Below are positions 1 through 12,320 of a stretch of 64,000 nt of DNA, one piece after another (the first letter of the stretch is position 1; every line of letters starts with the position of its first letter). The position numbers were made by a program, and so were the translations under genes. Origin of the DNA: Macrosoma leucophasiata (Eukaryota > Arthropoda > Insecta > Lepidoptera > Hedylidae); assembly GCA_036365455.1 (NCBI GenBank), contig JAWQUS010000003.1, positions 7,646,001 to 7,710,000 on the forward strand, written 5' to 3'. The notes beneath the pieces are model-generated. The model was not told where the DNA came from. It ran no database searches and saw only the letters and a program-made list of their open reading frames with translations.

Positions 1-272
1 TCATCATCATCATTTCAGCTGACAGAAAAAAACTTGTGGACCAAAGCTTTGATGTGTCATAATTGCCACGCTTAGCATACGGATTGGCGATTGCAGAGGC
101 GGTAGTTTTATCGCAGGATGTTGCTGCTCATCTTACGTTATTGTACTATCTCCATCCATTGGAATGCTTTGACTGCCATTGTGACTGCACCAGTGGAAGA
201 ATTCCCTTCCAGTAGAAGACATTTCTTCCGCTAGTGGGAATATCAAAACCCGACGCCACCGTTCAATTCAAT
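1..272 (+). repeat. Dispersed repeat LepR2, copy 1
   Basis: Shares a recognisable core with 8587-8880 and 14872-15190: a TCATCATCAT start, then a segment around 'gattggcgat' and 'ggtagttttatcgc', then 'ttggaatg.tttgac'. No coding potential is preserved. The shared order of blocks over about 270 bases shows an interspersed repeat family. The class (LINE 3' end or non-autonomous element) is not determined. Confidence 0.6.
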
Positions 273-284
273 AATTATTTTTCA

Positions 285-545
285 CTAGCCGACCCGGTAA
301 ACTTCGTAGTGCCTCAGAATGAAATAATGTGTCAAAGGTTTATAGATACAAGGTAGATAAGAACTATTTGTATAGGAAAATGAAATTGTGGTTTTACTAT
401 TTCCCTTCAATTTCTTCATGTTTTTTTACCTTTTAAACCATCCCTGGACTTCCAAAAATAATTCAAAACTAAAATTAACCAAATTGGTAGAGCCGTTCTC
501 GAGTTTTAGCGAGACTAACACACAGCAATTGATTTTTATATAGGT
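285..545 (+). repeat. Likely LINE 3'-end or non-autonomous repeat fragment
   Basis: Contains 'cgacccggtaaacttcgt' and later 'aaattggtagagccgttctc', phrasing typical of lepidopteran dispersed repeats that end in an argument like 'gccgttctcgagttttagcg'. There is no second copy in the window, so family membership rests on general resemblance only. Confidence 0.35.
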
Positions 546-1082
546 ACCTATATAGATTTATTTTGTCTTCACTGTTAGGTTACACTTTCACAACTTGACC
601 AGATGTGTTATCAATCTTATCCAATAATCACCATTACTGCCGGTAATGTCACCATACTATAAATCTATAAAGATTTATATCTACACCCAGAAGCCAATTA
701 AAAAGCCAAAATTCGTAGCGACAACTGTTTGTCTTGTTAGCAATATTTTTAATTGAGACAGACCCTGTATATTGTCAAACAATAGTATGACAAGACCAAT
801 AAAAGTTGAGCTTTTCTAAAACTGTACACTTTGAAAACTGGGAAGTCTTTGGGCAGTTGAATTCATATTGACGGGTCTAGTTATAGCAGTTGCGTGTATA
901 GGGTGAATGTTTACTTAAACCGGGCAAATAATTAAGAATGTTCATTGGTTTTGTCAACAAAGTGCGGATACCAGATCGCTGAGGGATCTGATTGTTTGTA
1001 CTCTTTCAGATGTGTTGTGGGTTCGAGTTTATTGGTTTTTATTTTTGTAGTTGATTGATATATGACCTGTTTTATTATTTAC

Positions 1083-1390
1083 TAGCTGTGCCCGCGACTT
1101 CGTCCGCGTGAGAATCTATGATTGTTCAGTATGTACCGAATGAAGTCATGGGTGCAGCTAGTTTAAAAGTAGCCTTAATTACTCCTTATTACATAAGCTA
1201 TCTGCCAGTGAAAGTCCCGTCAAAATCGGTGAAGCCGTTCCTGAGATTAGCGGGAACAAACAGACAGACAGACAGACAAAAATTGAAAAAAATGTTGTTT
1301 TGGTATATGTGCCGTGTATAAGAGTAGTAAAAAGCGGTTATTTTTATATTACAAATAGACACTCCAATTTTATTTATTTGTATATAGATG
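1083..1390 (+). repeat. Dispersed repeat LepR3, copy 1
   Basis: Begins 'agctgtgcccgcgacttcg' and runs through a (cagacaga)n stretch, 'gttttggtatatgt' and an AT-rich end with 'ttttatttatttgtat'. Two other copies (19304-19620 plus, 25669-25960 minus) share the same order of blocks along about 300 bases. Non-coding; the short ORF here is incidental. Confidence 0.7.
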
Positions 1391-1550
1391 TATGGATTAC
1401 ATAAATCTATAATTTTAACTAATACTTATTGTAATTTGTACTATAGAGTGCAATTAAAAGTTTTTTTTATATTAATCACAGCCTAAAGAAAACGAACATT
1501 GTTTTTCTCTATATTATGATACTGAGATGTTAAAAAAATATATCGTTATT

Positions 1551-1808
1551 TTCATGTCATGAAGTGGCAAACATATAGTTCACATTGATAGTAAATAATA
1601 CTGAAGCCTATATCTACATGAAATCAAATTTTCAATGTAGATGCGTTACCACTCCTGAGGCCTAAAGTGTTATGCCTCTGTGCCGGAAATTACAGGGCCG
1701 TACAATGCCACCTGACCGGAACACGATAGTGATGAACACTAGCATTTAGCGGCAAGTAGCAAGTAGGTACCCACGAGCCTCGTCTCTGGAGCTCTACCAC
1801 CAGTAAAA
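1551..1808 (-). repeat. LepR1 A-tailed retroposon
   Basis: Read on the minus strand, the family begins 'ctggtggtagagctc' and ends 'ccattacataaa' plus an A-run in the best copies. This is a near full-length, moderately diverged copy. It retains the 'gccggaaattacagggccgt' block found in most other copies. Confidence 0.8.
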
Positions 1809-1829
1809 CACTTATATCATTTATTTAAA

Positions 1830-4425
1830 TTATAAAACATATATTATAATCATTACGCTACATAAAATTGATAAATAAAAAAAAACACCAAGTCGCTGCT
1901 ATAACATGAACCAATTACTTCAATGTTTTTCCGGCTCCCACATACCTATTCCCATGAAATCTCTTTTTAATCGTGCGATTTCTTTGGGGAAACTTATTTC
2001 CTTATTAGAAGTGAGTATTTATTTTGTCCGGGACAAAGCAGAAGGTCCCGGGTCATTATCCGGCCATGGGACACGTGATGCGTGAAATGATTTCGTACTT
2101 TACACAATTCGGGATGTGCGTACGCGCCCTTTGTGGGGTGACGTGAGGTATAATGTGGATATGACATTCAAATTCTTTTATTTAAAAAAATCAAGTGAAA
2201 CGATCTTTAAAATTATTTCAATAAACATATTTCTTTATATAAACACTGCGATAAAACAGTTTTTAATTTTATTAACCCAAAACTACCCATTTTTTAGAAC
2301 AAAACAACAAATAGACATGCTCGGTTTGTTGAATTACTCATAAAAATAAACATGCAGAATAGAGTGACTTCTGATGCTTAAAAGGATATCGTATGAAGTA
2401 ACTATCGAGTGGTGTAAATTCTTACGAATGGTACACCAATATGTGTAAAGAGTTATTATTTATTCAACTCCAACAAATTAAATAAATAAAAGATCCGGCG
2501 GACAAATCTACTTTTACCACATATTAAATTGTCGTATTGTATTCTTCGTAATAACAGATTCGTAATAAGCGTGATAGAGGATTTTAAACAAAAAATTGAT
2601 TTGGAATCCGAAAACAGATTTTCCTTTCCATTTTCTTTCTTTAATATACCCAAATATTTAACCGAAATTAACGCATAGGCCGATTCTGCAACCGATAAAA
2701 GAAGTGGTATAGTTGCTCATCCTCTTAATATGCTTTATCTCAACGATAAATAATTTAATTGAAAACAGTTAATGAACCAGTATTCCATAACAACAATACA
2801 ATAAAAATAAGAACATATTTTATTCATTCTTATCCCCATTTTCTTACGTGACGGTACCCGTTAGCGACCCCGTCCAATACCGGTACCTATAAAATTAAGT
2901 CTTAATGTAATACATCTGCTACTACACTGTTTGACATCATGATGCATTGTGCACTGCACCGCACAACATATTTGTAATTGTTTCTGCGTTATACAAACAC
3001 AATTAAGTGTTATATAATATGTAACTTTAACATTGTGCAATGGATCCGATAGGTGCGCAATTGCTACTCTAAATTTTATTTAAAAAAACCCGGCTAAATC
3101 TTTTAAATACCCACTCTGCTTGATCAAGTTGAAATGCAAGTGAACCCCAGCACATCAGTGATGAATTGTGAGCTTTACCTACTCCTTTTATTTTTATAAG
3201 TTCTAACGAAAACACAACTCCTATTATCCTGTGTGGGTTCCATGTTGCTTATACTTGTAAAATAGAATTAACTTAGGAATGCACGAAAAAAAATAGTTCG
3301 TTTTTTTAAATCAGTGGCATATTTTTAGTCAGGCATGACTGCTACAAATTTAAATAGTTGTAAGTGCAAAGTTTGCACAAAGATACATAGACTACACAGG
3401 TAGGTACATAGAATAAAATCATCGCAATTACTACGGTACTTAAAACTTATTATGATACTTTTTCTCAACAATTTCTTTATATTTCCTGTTTTTAATAAGG
3501 AAAGAATTAAAATAGTAAATGAGGCCATATAAACTTATGTCACATCTTACAACGAAGGAAGTCATAGATTTCGATTTACTGGCCTATAATATTGTCAAAA
3601 AAAGATGCTTAATAAAAAATGTCATGTACATTATATTAATAGAAAACATAGTCGTTCAAAAAGTATTTACCTACAAGGTGTATATTGTGACATATAATAT
3701 ACAACGTTTCCTTTTTAAATTGAAAGTCGAGAGCTGTAGTTTATGAGCTTCTATTCCACCGCATTACTATTTACTACATGCTACATGCTTGTGTTAATAC
3801 CGTACAATGCTATCATGTTCTTCTTCATTAACCAGTGATGTACGTCCACATAATTGAAGCCACCGCTTTGTCCTAACGCATAGGTCGATAGTTATTAATA
3901 AACAAAGATGTCTAAGTTTTTTTTTTATATTTTTATTTAAGAAAACATTACAAAATATACACAATAACAACGTATACTGCTGCAATGTATGTACATAACA
4001 ATAATTAGAAAGAAAGAAAGTGAAGTTTTTTTTTCTTGGTAACACACAAATAAAGAGAAAATAACATGAGAAACTAAAAAAAGGTATGTTTGTGCAGCTA
4101 AGAAAAGCGGTAAAAAATAATAAAAATAGCCATGCCTAGCTGCTATACTCATAACAAAAAAAAATATTCAAATCTTACTTTAAGCACTTAACATCACCCA
4201 ACAGCTATACAATAAAGCCAAGAGATAATAAATTCAATAAGGTGTTTGTTATCTGAAAGAATTTCAATTTAAAACTCAGCACACTCACCTGTCGCGTTTC
4301 ATTTTACGTAACGATGTATTAATGATTACCAGCCCCCTATGCCGAGCTTTAGAACAAGCCTATTGGAATGATTGCTTAGCTTTTCAGACAAGTAATGCAT
4401 TTCATTTTGCCCCTATGTTTATATA
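1830..4425. other. AT-rich stretch, no gene seen
   Basis: Only short ORFs with low-complexity composition occur here on both strands. None shows a recognisable motif or splice context. A short AAAG run lies at about 4008-4020. Nothing else is supported. Confidence 0.5.
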
Positions 4426-4430
4426 GTATA

Positions 4431-5691
4431 AGGTTGGAGAAAAAGTTTCTTCGCATTTTTTAAGATAATTCAAAACATTTTAGTTAAACAATATAGTTTA
4501 TTTAAATTTAACTAAAGTATGTATGTACCATTTTGTTCGATAACCTTTTGCAATCTTGTAGGTAGGGACATGATCCCATTGCTATAAAAATTTTGGGACT
4601 TCTCATCAAAATACCGCGACAAGTGGATTTGGCAGTCCTCTCGTGATGTTAACCTAACATTGCATAAAGAATTCTCAAGAGACCGAAACAGGTAGAAATC
4701 TGAAGGTGCAAGGTCAGGACTATACGGCGGATGCATTAACACTTCCCAGCCAAACTCTCTTAATTTTTGCTGAGTGGCTATAGATGTGTGAGGTCTAGCG
4801 TTATCATGATGAAACACCACACCCCTTCTGTTGATCAATTCCGGCCGCTTTCTCTCAACTTCTTGCTTTAATCTCATCAGTTGTTCGCAGTAGAGTTCAG
4901 AATCGATAGTCCTGCCTGGTGGTAATAGCTCATAATGAATAATGCCCTTCCAATCCCACCACACACACAACATCACCTTATTGCGAGCTAACCCGGGTTT
5001 CGCCACAGTCTGTGAAGCCTGACCGGCCTTTGACCACGACCTTTTTCGCACGTTCTTGTCGTACGTGATCCACTTTTCATCACCAGTTATCAGCTTCTTC
5101 AAAAATGATTCCGTTTCATTACGTCGTAATAAAGAATCACACATGAGTACACGATTCATTAGATTTCTTTCAGTGAGCTCGTGAGGTACCCTAATATCGA
5201 GCTTTTTTTTGTACCCAGCTTTTTCAAATGCGCCAAAACTGTTTTGAGATCAATTCTCAGTTCTCCAGCTACGTCGTAACTACTGAAATGTCGATCTTGC
5301 TCCACTTTTTCAAAAATGGCATCCATTTTATCCGTAAAAGGGCGACCAGAGCGAGGTGCATCTTTGACATCAAAATTTCCGGATTGAAAACGCTTAAACC
5401 AAATTTGTGCTACTCTCACAGACACTGCACTAGGTCCATAAACATGGCAATTTTACCATTTTTTTATTAAAATTTTAAAATGTATCGAATTTCTTCATTA
5501 GATTCACTCATCTTGACAGTACGAAAAACAAATGATAATCACACATTTGCCTAATTAGAATTTGGAATTATGTTCTTGTAAAATTTTAACTTTCAACGAT
5601 ACCAAAACCAGCGAGATACAAATACTACAGCCAAAGAGATTTTATTACAAGTTCATACATACTATAATGCGAAAAGACTTTTTCCCCAACC
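4431..5691 (-). mobile_element. mariner (Tc1/mariner) transposon, inactive
   Basis: A 1,261-bp element bounded by imperfect inverted repeats: left 'aggttggagaaaaagt', right end reading 'ggttggggaaaaagt' on the minus strand. TA dinucleotides lie at both edges (4429-4430 and 5692-5693), the target duplication expected of this superfamily. It encodes one broken transposase on the minus strand (4512-5511). The intact ends could still be mobilised in trans if an active relative exists, which is inference. Confidence 0.92.
4512..5511 (-). pseudogene. mariner transposase pseudogene (DD34D)
   Basis: Start at 5511-5509. The second half (4512-5159) reads as 215 uninterrupted residues with TGDEKWI, HDNARPH and SPDLAPSD; 34 residues separate the last two aspartates, matching the mariner DD34D triad. 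The 5159-5425 segment holds the helix-turn-helix region (WFKRFQSGNFDVKDAPRSGR). Breaks: two consecutive TAA stops at codons 15-16, a shortened stretch before the WFKRF segment, and a frameshift near 5215-5235 joining the two ORFs. The length would be near the usual ~345 residues. The gene is dead; identification of the family is firm, the exact subfamily is not. Confidence 0.93.
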
Positions 5692-5942
5692 TATTACGAT
5701 TTCTTTAGATCCGTGATATCTGTCATTAACACGAGGAAAGAGTGACAGGTATGCCTGGGTATGCCGATATAAAATACGAATGAATTGGATTATTTTTTCA
5801 GTTTTTCGGCGCTAATCAATGGAGAGTTGTAGTCATTTATAAACATCTAATCTGTATGTACTTGTTATATTCATGATTCCAAAAATATTATAATTGAAAT
5901 CTTATTCTCACGCGACAGCATTCAGTCATCAATAAGGTGTTA

Positions 5943-6907
5943 GCCCCCATTGACGGTCAGTTTTTCGTAAAATTTTAGTCATAAAACTGTGGCGTCACTC
6001 CAAACGATTTACGCCAACTAGATTTCCCCATTCACGAACTGAAGCTAATGTCAAATTGAACTGATGCTAATGTCAATCTAAATCTAAGGTAATTGTCTCT
6101 AATAGGGGCCGGGTTTTTGGAAATCCTTGTAAATAGATTTTGATGTGCTAATTTGTTTAGAGTAAAAATATTTGAATCGGAATCAGAATCAGGATTTATT
6201 ATAATTTATAATTATGTCAATATTGTACAAAAACAAGACACCGATGGCCTGTTACTTACAAAAAAAAGTTCTTTGAAATCAGTTTGACATCATTCTTTCT
6301 GTTATTAATATTGAGCAACAATACTGAACAATACAAATTTTTAAACTCCAGTGACGGAGCTCGCGGGCGTAGGCACCACCGCATTACTTAATCTACTTGC
6401 CGTTAAATGGTAGTGTTCAACACTATTGTGTTCCGGTCAGGTGGTAATGTACGGCCCTGTAATTTCCGGCCCACAGGCATAATACCTTAGACCTCAGGAG
6501 TGGCAACGAATTTGCATTGAAACCTACAGTCTCATGTAGATGTTTAAAGACTACAGTATTATTTACCTTCAATGTAAACTGTAAGCTTGTTTGCCACTTC
6601 ATAACATACAAAAATACAAAAAAAAACTCGTTTATTGTATGGGCACCCATCCCCTAATAACCCATCCCCTAGTAATAAAATATCTGACGCGTAATATATT
6701 AGCCGACCAAAATAATGGGCGATTGAAACCACCAGTTTTAGTGGAAAATCCACTAAGTTGACAACACTGGTTGGATTATGAAATGTACGGAAAAATTGCG
6801 GGCGCGTCTTCAGTTAAAACTGTGGATTTATGATTCGCCATTGACGATCAAATTTTTTAGTTTTACGTCAGTCCGACTGATCAGTTTAACTGATCGTCAG
6901 TGGGGGC
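5943..6907. mobile_element. 965-bp TIR element with TA target duplication
   Basis: Left end 'gcccccattgacggtcagtt' and right end, read on the minus strand, 'gcccccactgacgatcagtt' are inverted repeats. TA flanks both (5941-5942, 6908-6909). No transposase is encoded. A LepR1 copy (6344-6608) sits inside, so this element is older than that insertion. Termini and TA suggest a non-autonomous Tc1/mariner-type element, which is inference. Confidence 0.75.
6344..6608 (+). repeat. LepR1 A-tailed retroposon, nested
   Basis: Near full-length plus-sense copy starting near 'ctccagtgacggagctcgcg' and ending 'gccacttcataacat' with a short A-rich tail. It lies within the 5943-6907 TIR element, giving a relative insertion order. 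Confidence 0.8.
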
Positions 6908-7792
6908 TATAAGAATTTCTGTTGAAAATTGAAAATACGCCACGCTCACCTGTCGCGTTCCATTATACGTTCGATACAATGATGATTATCAGCTCCCTCT
7001 ATCGACACTAGATTGTATAAAGCATTTCGTTGGTATGTTTATTATTTCTTTAGAATTGTGGTATTTATACTCATCACCTGATAGAAAGAAGTTGCTGACA
7101 TTTATAAACTCTCTTTTATATAAATGTGGTAACTTGTTAAGTATAAGTAATGTAATTTATAGAGTAAAAACAATTAAGTATTTACGTATTTTCAACTGCA
7201 TGTTTTTAATATAATTATAATTTTCTGTACTGTACCTATGTTGTATATATCAATTTGATAAATTATTGAAATAAAAATAATCTTATAAGTATTGTAGTCT
7301 GTTATTTTCTTATAAATATCCGTTACCACCTCTGCAGGGATTGTCAATTATTTTCTGATACACATAACGTCGTCATTCCTAACTTTAATATACAATCACA
7401 GACGGATATAAAATTACATCTGTAACAAAACAGCCAAATGTATTTCCGAAAGAGTTATAACTCAATACTAACCCTCATAGTTGTTAATGTCTTTATTTTA
7501 TAGTACATTGAACGCCAATGAAAATACAATAGTAGCGTTCCAAATTCAATTTATAGCTTGTCAAATCGCACTTGTTACTGTTACCATTGTAGTGGTGACC
7601 GTCGGTGGTAATTGCTGCAACACATGGTATTATGACTGCGGGAAAGGGGTGAGATCTTTGAAATAAGATGTTATTAATGCACCTACATTTTTCGGTGCTG
7701 GATAAATGCGATCGTAGTATTTGTGATTAGCAACTTGCCGGTTGATCGAGTCGGCTCTAAAATTGATTTCAAGATTTTTTATAAAGGATTTT

Positions 7793-8056
7793 CCTTATGT
7801 AATGAGGGCAAACAAGCTTGCAGTTCACATTGATATTATGTGATGACTGCGCCTATAGACATCTACAAAAAAACAGAGGTAAATGCCACCTCTGAGACTT
7901 TACTTGTTATTTCTCTGTGATAGTTATTACGGGGCCATACATTACCATCTAACTGTAACACGATAGTACTGAGTACTACCATTTGTCGGCAGATAGATTA
8001 GGTAATGCGATGGTGCCTACGCCCTACCTACACTGAAACTCTACCACCAGTAAAGG
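7793..8056 (-). repeat. LepR1 retroposon, divergent subfamily
   Basis: Full-length but diverged copy. It shares with 18826-19080 a subfamily version of the middle block ('ccatacattaccatctaac' in place of 'ccgtacattaccacctgac'). Confidence 0.75.
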
Positions 8057-8109
8057 ATATAGACAAATACATACTTACGGACGGACTTATTTAACAAATG
8101 ATATCGAAA

Positions 8110-8225
8110 CACCTTTTGCATGTAATGAGTGGCATAGTTTCAATGAGCATAAAGTCAAGCATTCAGTCACCTTTTGCATGTAATGAGTGGCATAGTTTCA
8201 ATGAGCATAAAGTCAAGCATTCAGT
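8110..8225. repeat. Exact 58-bp tandem duplication
   Basis: The 58-base unit at 8110-8167 is repeated without a difference at 8168-8225. It begins 'caccttttgcatgtaatgag' and ends 'cattcagt'. Two copies only. Confidence 0.97.
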
Positions 8226-8269
8226 CACACAGAATATATGTTAAGTGATTTAAATAGAAATTATAGAGA

Positions 8270-8450
8270 ACTAGGTGTTGCCCGCAGCTTCGCCCGCGTG
8301 GATGTCGTTTTATAAATATTTTTTCCTGAATTTTCTTTGCTTTAAACCTCACGGAGCCCGAGACCTTTCCAACGAATGCAAAACCGTTGAAATTGGTTGG
8401 TGCGTTCTGGAGTTATAGCGTCAGGAAGGAAAACTCAACTTATTTTTATA
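8270..8450 (+). repeat. LepR3-related diverged fragment
   Basis: 'ttgcccgcagcttcgcccgc' followed by 'gaaattggttggtgcgttct' is a variant of the LepR3 head and of similar lepidopteran repeat ends. Too diverged to align in full by eye. Confidence 0.45.
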
Positions 8451-8464
8451 TTTTAGTATTTATG

Positions 8465-8580
8465 TGATTTGATGCCACCCAGATTACTCCGCTTCTGTGT
8501 TATAAATTACGCGGCCGAACGTTGACATCTTACCGGAACGCGATACTGAACACGAAAATTTAACTAGCAGCAACAAACGC
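8465..8580 (-). repeat. Degenerate LepR1 fragment
   Basis: Retains the order 'cttctgtg…attac…ggccg…accggaacgcgatactgaacac' seen in the middle of LepR1, with loss of both ends. Confidence 0.5.
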
Positions 8581-8586
8581 CGAGTT

Positions 8587-8880
8587 CATCATCATCACTC
8601 CAGCCGAAAGACTTCCACTGCTATACAAAGCCTTCCCCAAAGATGCCTACAACAGTGTTGTGCGTCATAAGGGGAGAATATGCCATAATCGCCACGCTTG
8701 GCAGGAAGATTGGCGATCGCAGTGGCGGTAGTTTTATCGCGGGACGCTGCTGCCTCTCCCTCGTTGTTATTTTACTACTGCCCTATTGGAATGGTTTGAC
8801 CGCCATTGTTCGGTTGACTGACTGCACTAGTGGGAGAAATCTCCTCCTTTAGAGGGGGGTCGTCACGTACCGACGCTTTT
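8587..8880 (+). repeat. Dispersed repeat LepR2, copy 2
   Basis: Contains 'cgccacgcttggcagg', 'gattggcgatcgcagtgg' and 'ggtagttttatcgcggga', matching 1-272 and 14872-15190. The 69-residue ORF within it is not a gene. Confidence 0.75.
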
Positions 8881-9296
8881 ACGACGAGTTACTGACACAT
8901 TTTTTTTATGGCATCGCTTGTTATCCTTATTTCCATTGTCAAGTGAAACGATATTTCGTATTCGTAATAAGCAACGTAAAAGTCAGAGTAAGTCAGTCAA
9001 TTTATCAGTCCGTCAGTCAGAGTCACAGTAATTCGAGTAAAGCGATGGCTACTTTACCAGAACATTTGCAATGAAGTTTTGAATTTGAATTAAAATGAAG
9101 GCCACCCGAAAGAACGTGTTTTCGCACTGTTATTCTATTTCACTATACACGAGCACGGCAATAAGCCTATATCAAACAAAATGCCACCAACTTTATTTAA
9201 TACAACTCAAAAATACACCAAAAAAATGAAATAAAATAAGAGCCACACACGCATCCTACAAGGTTCCCGCCAAAACTCTAACAAAAAATTACAGTA

Positions 9297-9537
9297 CTCA
9301 ACAATAAATATTGCACATCGAGCGTAGGAAGGAGACTTCGGCTTATTTCGGGTCTGTAGAGCGTTATCTCTTTTGCACCGTACCTATTTGACGTTGTCGA
9401 CCATTTTGATCATGTTTTGACCAATACCGGACTGTCAGTGCTTACGTAGGCAATGTGCAACAGAGATAACCCTCGACGAAGTCGAAACGAGCCGATCTTC
9501 TCTTACGCAGGCTCGATGTGCAATATTAATTGTTGAG
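9297..9537. mobile_element. Foldback MITE with ~80-bp arms
   Basis: The left arm starts 'ctcaacaataaatattgcac' and the right arm read on the minus strand starts 'ctcaacaattaatattgcac'. Similarity continues through 'atcgagc' and 'gttatctct.ttgcac' for about 80 bases. No ORF. A ~241-bp imperfect palindrome of this type is a typical MITE. Confidence 0.8.
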
Positions 9538-10080
9538 AACTATAATTGACATTTCATTGACAAGAATCAATAAAGCTTTCCAAAACTTTTAGCTGAAAGT
9601 AAGCTTCGAGTTTCAGTACGCAGCTTTTATTTTGAAACTATCGCCAATGACATCACACCGGTACACCTTTCTATCTTGAAACACGAAACAATTTGGAACC
9701 GTCGCCTGTTTATTCGACCGCAAATCTACTAAACGTATGGCTCATATTCAAATACCTAGTAGATATTACAAGTTATAAAGTTAGTTAACAATTGAAATTC
9801 GTTATGTGGTAACTCACTCTACAATTGATGAGTTGGTTCCTTTGTTAGCAATGGAAAAATTTAACTTAAAAGTAGTTGGAAAAAACAGTTATTGATATCC
9901 ACGCAATATTCAATTAAAGAATATTTCAAGCCGAGTAAAGAATTTGATCCGAATATAAAGTCGATATTTAAAATATATTCCCGTTCTTACATCAAAGGAT
10001 GCTATGTCAAAGAGCAAAAAGCGTAAGATTAAATTATAGTTAGGTTTTTGGGTTCCTCTTCCATATACTTTTTTTTTATT

Positions 10081-10310
10081 GGTGATAGAGCTCCAGTGAA
10101 GAAGCTCGCGGGTGTAGGCACCACTACATTACCTAATATACCTGCCGCTAAATGGTAGTATTCAGCACTATCATGTTCCGGCCAGGTGGTAATGTACGGC
10201 CCTGTAATATCCGGCACCGAGGCATTTTGACCTCTGGTCTTTGTGTGGGTGTCTATAGGCTGCAGTCATCACTGTACATCAATGTGAACTGCATGCTTGT
10301 CATGACATAA
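10081..10310 (+). repeat. LepR1 A-tailed retroposon
   Basis: Plus-sense copy with 'agctccagtgaagaagctcg' near the start and 'catgacataaaaaaaaaa' at the end. An internal deletion removes the 'cctcaggagtggtaacgcat' block. Confidence 0.8.
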
Positions 10311-10742
10311 AAAAAAAAACATTTTTGTTCTGGAATATTACTTCCACGAGCCACTAAAAAGCACCAACGTCGTATCTACTTTAAACTTAAACGGAACGAT
10401 GTTTCGTTGCCTTAAAAGTGCTAAGCCGTGTCGAGACCGGGGAATTCCCTGGGACAGGACGCATATCCATCAATATCTTTTGCATACCGCCGTTTTAGGG
10501 TACTTTAATACTATATCTACACCCACAAAGATGATATTTTGTTTACTATCTACATGTTTACAGCAAATTGAACTTAAAAATATAGAAATTGAAGGTGAGG
10601 CGTCCATCTTTTGTTATTATTTAATGTGAATTCATAGACCTAATTGATTAATGAAATATAGGGTTGGTTTTGTGGAATTTAGAGTGATTATTCCATTGTG
10701 TACGGCTGTATGATGAAGAGAAGTATTTAGCTGTAGGTAAAT

Positions 10743-11262
10743 TGTACTTTTTTACGATTCCGTAGTATACAAGAAACTCTTGTTGTGTCCATGTCTATCC
10801 GTCCGTCTGTCCATCTATCCGCAGCTCAGCTCGAAGACTTTTAGTATACTAGAAAGCTATAATCCCACTTAAACATCAAATGTAAAATGTTGCTAAGACG
10901 AGACATGTCGCTTGCACTATCAAAAAGTTATCATAATCTTTTGTAGAGCCAAGTTTTTTACTCTGTCCTAAATTTACAAGCTCTACACCTTAGTCAAAAT
11001 GCGTGGCTTAGTCTATGTATTATGGCGTAGGTATATAAAACTGTTATGAGTTTGTACAGAGCATTTTTCGAAAAAGGGAATCAGCTTATTAAGCTTAACT
11101 ATTCACATTTTTGTTAAAACCAAGTGTTTCCGCCTTCTATCAGCTAAAAATACAGTAGTGTTTTATTTAAAGCAATTAAGAGGAAAACTATCACAACTAA
11201 GTAGGCTTGACAACTTTAGGAGTAGTATTCGATCAACTAATATAACATTCATAATACGCCTC
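10743..11262 (-). repeat. Diverged LepR4 copy
   Basis: Starts 'gattccgtagtatacaagaa', then 'ccgtctgtccatctatccgc' and 'agtatactagaaagc', parallel to the better copy at 22693-23288. It ends near 'gtagtattcgatcaac', which parallels 'aatagtcgatcaa' there. Confidence 0.55.
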
Positions 11263-11809
11263 TTTTTTGCGAGCGAGCTTGGTAGAGGTGTATGTGTGTA
11301 CATTTGTCTTTCATGTGTTTATTGATCAGGCTCCTTATGTTACCCTCACATGAACATTTTAAAGCGATCTCCTTTGTCAAAATAACTCAAACGCGGTTCG
11401 TACCCTCGCCGCGACACCAGGCATTAAATGAGTCATATCTTGGCTTCTGCAGTATTTGTTAGTTATATTCTATGAAATACTTTTCGGTTTATTTGCCACT
11501 AAAAGATAATAGGTAGATGCTTTACCTTTAAAACTGTACAATTAAATATGAATAAATTAAAATATTCTATAAACATTTAGGCTCTGTCAAGGAAAACACA
11601 TAAAGATAACAATGATTGAAATAAAATTAGTTTTCGGATTTATCTCGCGTATTATTAAACTAAAATGATTATTTAAAATCGAATGGTAGTATTCATATGG
11701 AATAATACCATATGTTAACGGGGTTACAGACAAAATAGCAAACATATTCAGAAAATCATCTTTAAAAACAGTTTTTAAACCTCACAAAAAATTACACCAG
11801 TTTTTAAGA

Positions 11810-12252
11810 CCCATTAAAAGTAGCATTCCCTTACAAAATTCCGGTATTTACAAACTCGATTGTGATTATGGACTTTCTTATATAGGCCAAACAAAGAGAA
11901 CGGATTCCACCAGAATTAAAGAACAGATTGCTGATGTCAAACACCGTAGAGCAGGGAGGTCTGCAGTCTGTGATCACATAGCGGACAATTCATTTATATT
12001 CGGTTTGACCAAACTCGAATACTCGCCACAGAACACAGACCAATTCCAAGAATGGTTCGCGAGGCTATTGACATTAAGAAACATCCAAATTTCAATAGAG
12101 AAGATGGTTGGCGATTGACACCAGCTTGGGATCCAATACTCAGTAGAATAAAAGCCCAACCGCAACAGTCTGTAAGACCTCAAGATACAATTAGTAACTT
12201 TTGTGTTAATCCTGAACGCTACGCAAGACGTTTGCGAAATAGATGGAGGTAG
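11810..12252 (+). pseudogene. PLE GIY-YIG endonuclease remnant
   Basis: From about 11840 the frame reads SGIYKLDCDYGLSYIGQTKR, with the paired GIY and YIG motifs about 10 residues apart, followed by RIKEQIADVKHRRAGRSAV. A shift into a second frame occurs near 12020. From 12052 the ORF reads MVREAIDIKKHPNFNREDGW and RLTPAWDPIL, typical of the region just after the endonuclease core in Penelope-like elements. The frameshift and missing reverse transcriptase make it non-functional. Confidence 0.8.
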
Positions 12253-12320
12253 CTGCACATAATAATTTTTCAAACTGCTGGCAGACGATTACCACCTCAG
12301 TCTGCCCGAGACCACGGAAG

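Noticed and set aside
10436..10456. 'gaattccctgggac' as a COE site
   Set aside because: The two halves are separated by one base, not two, so it does not fit the consensus.
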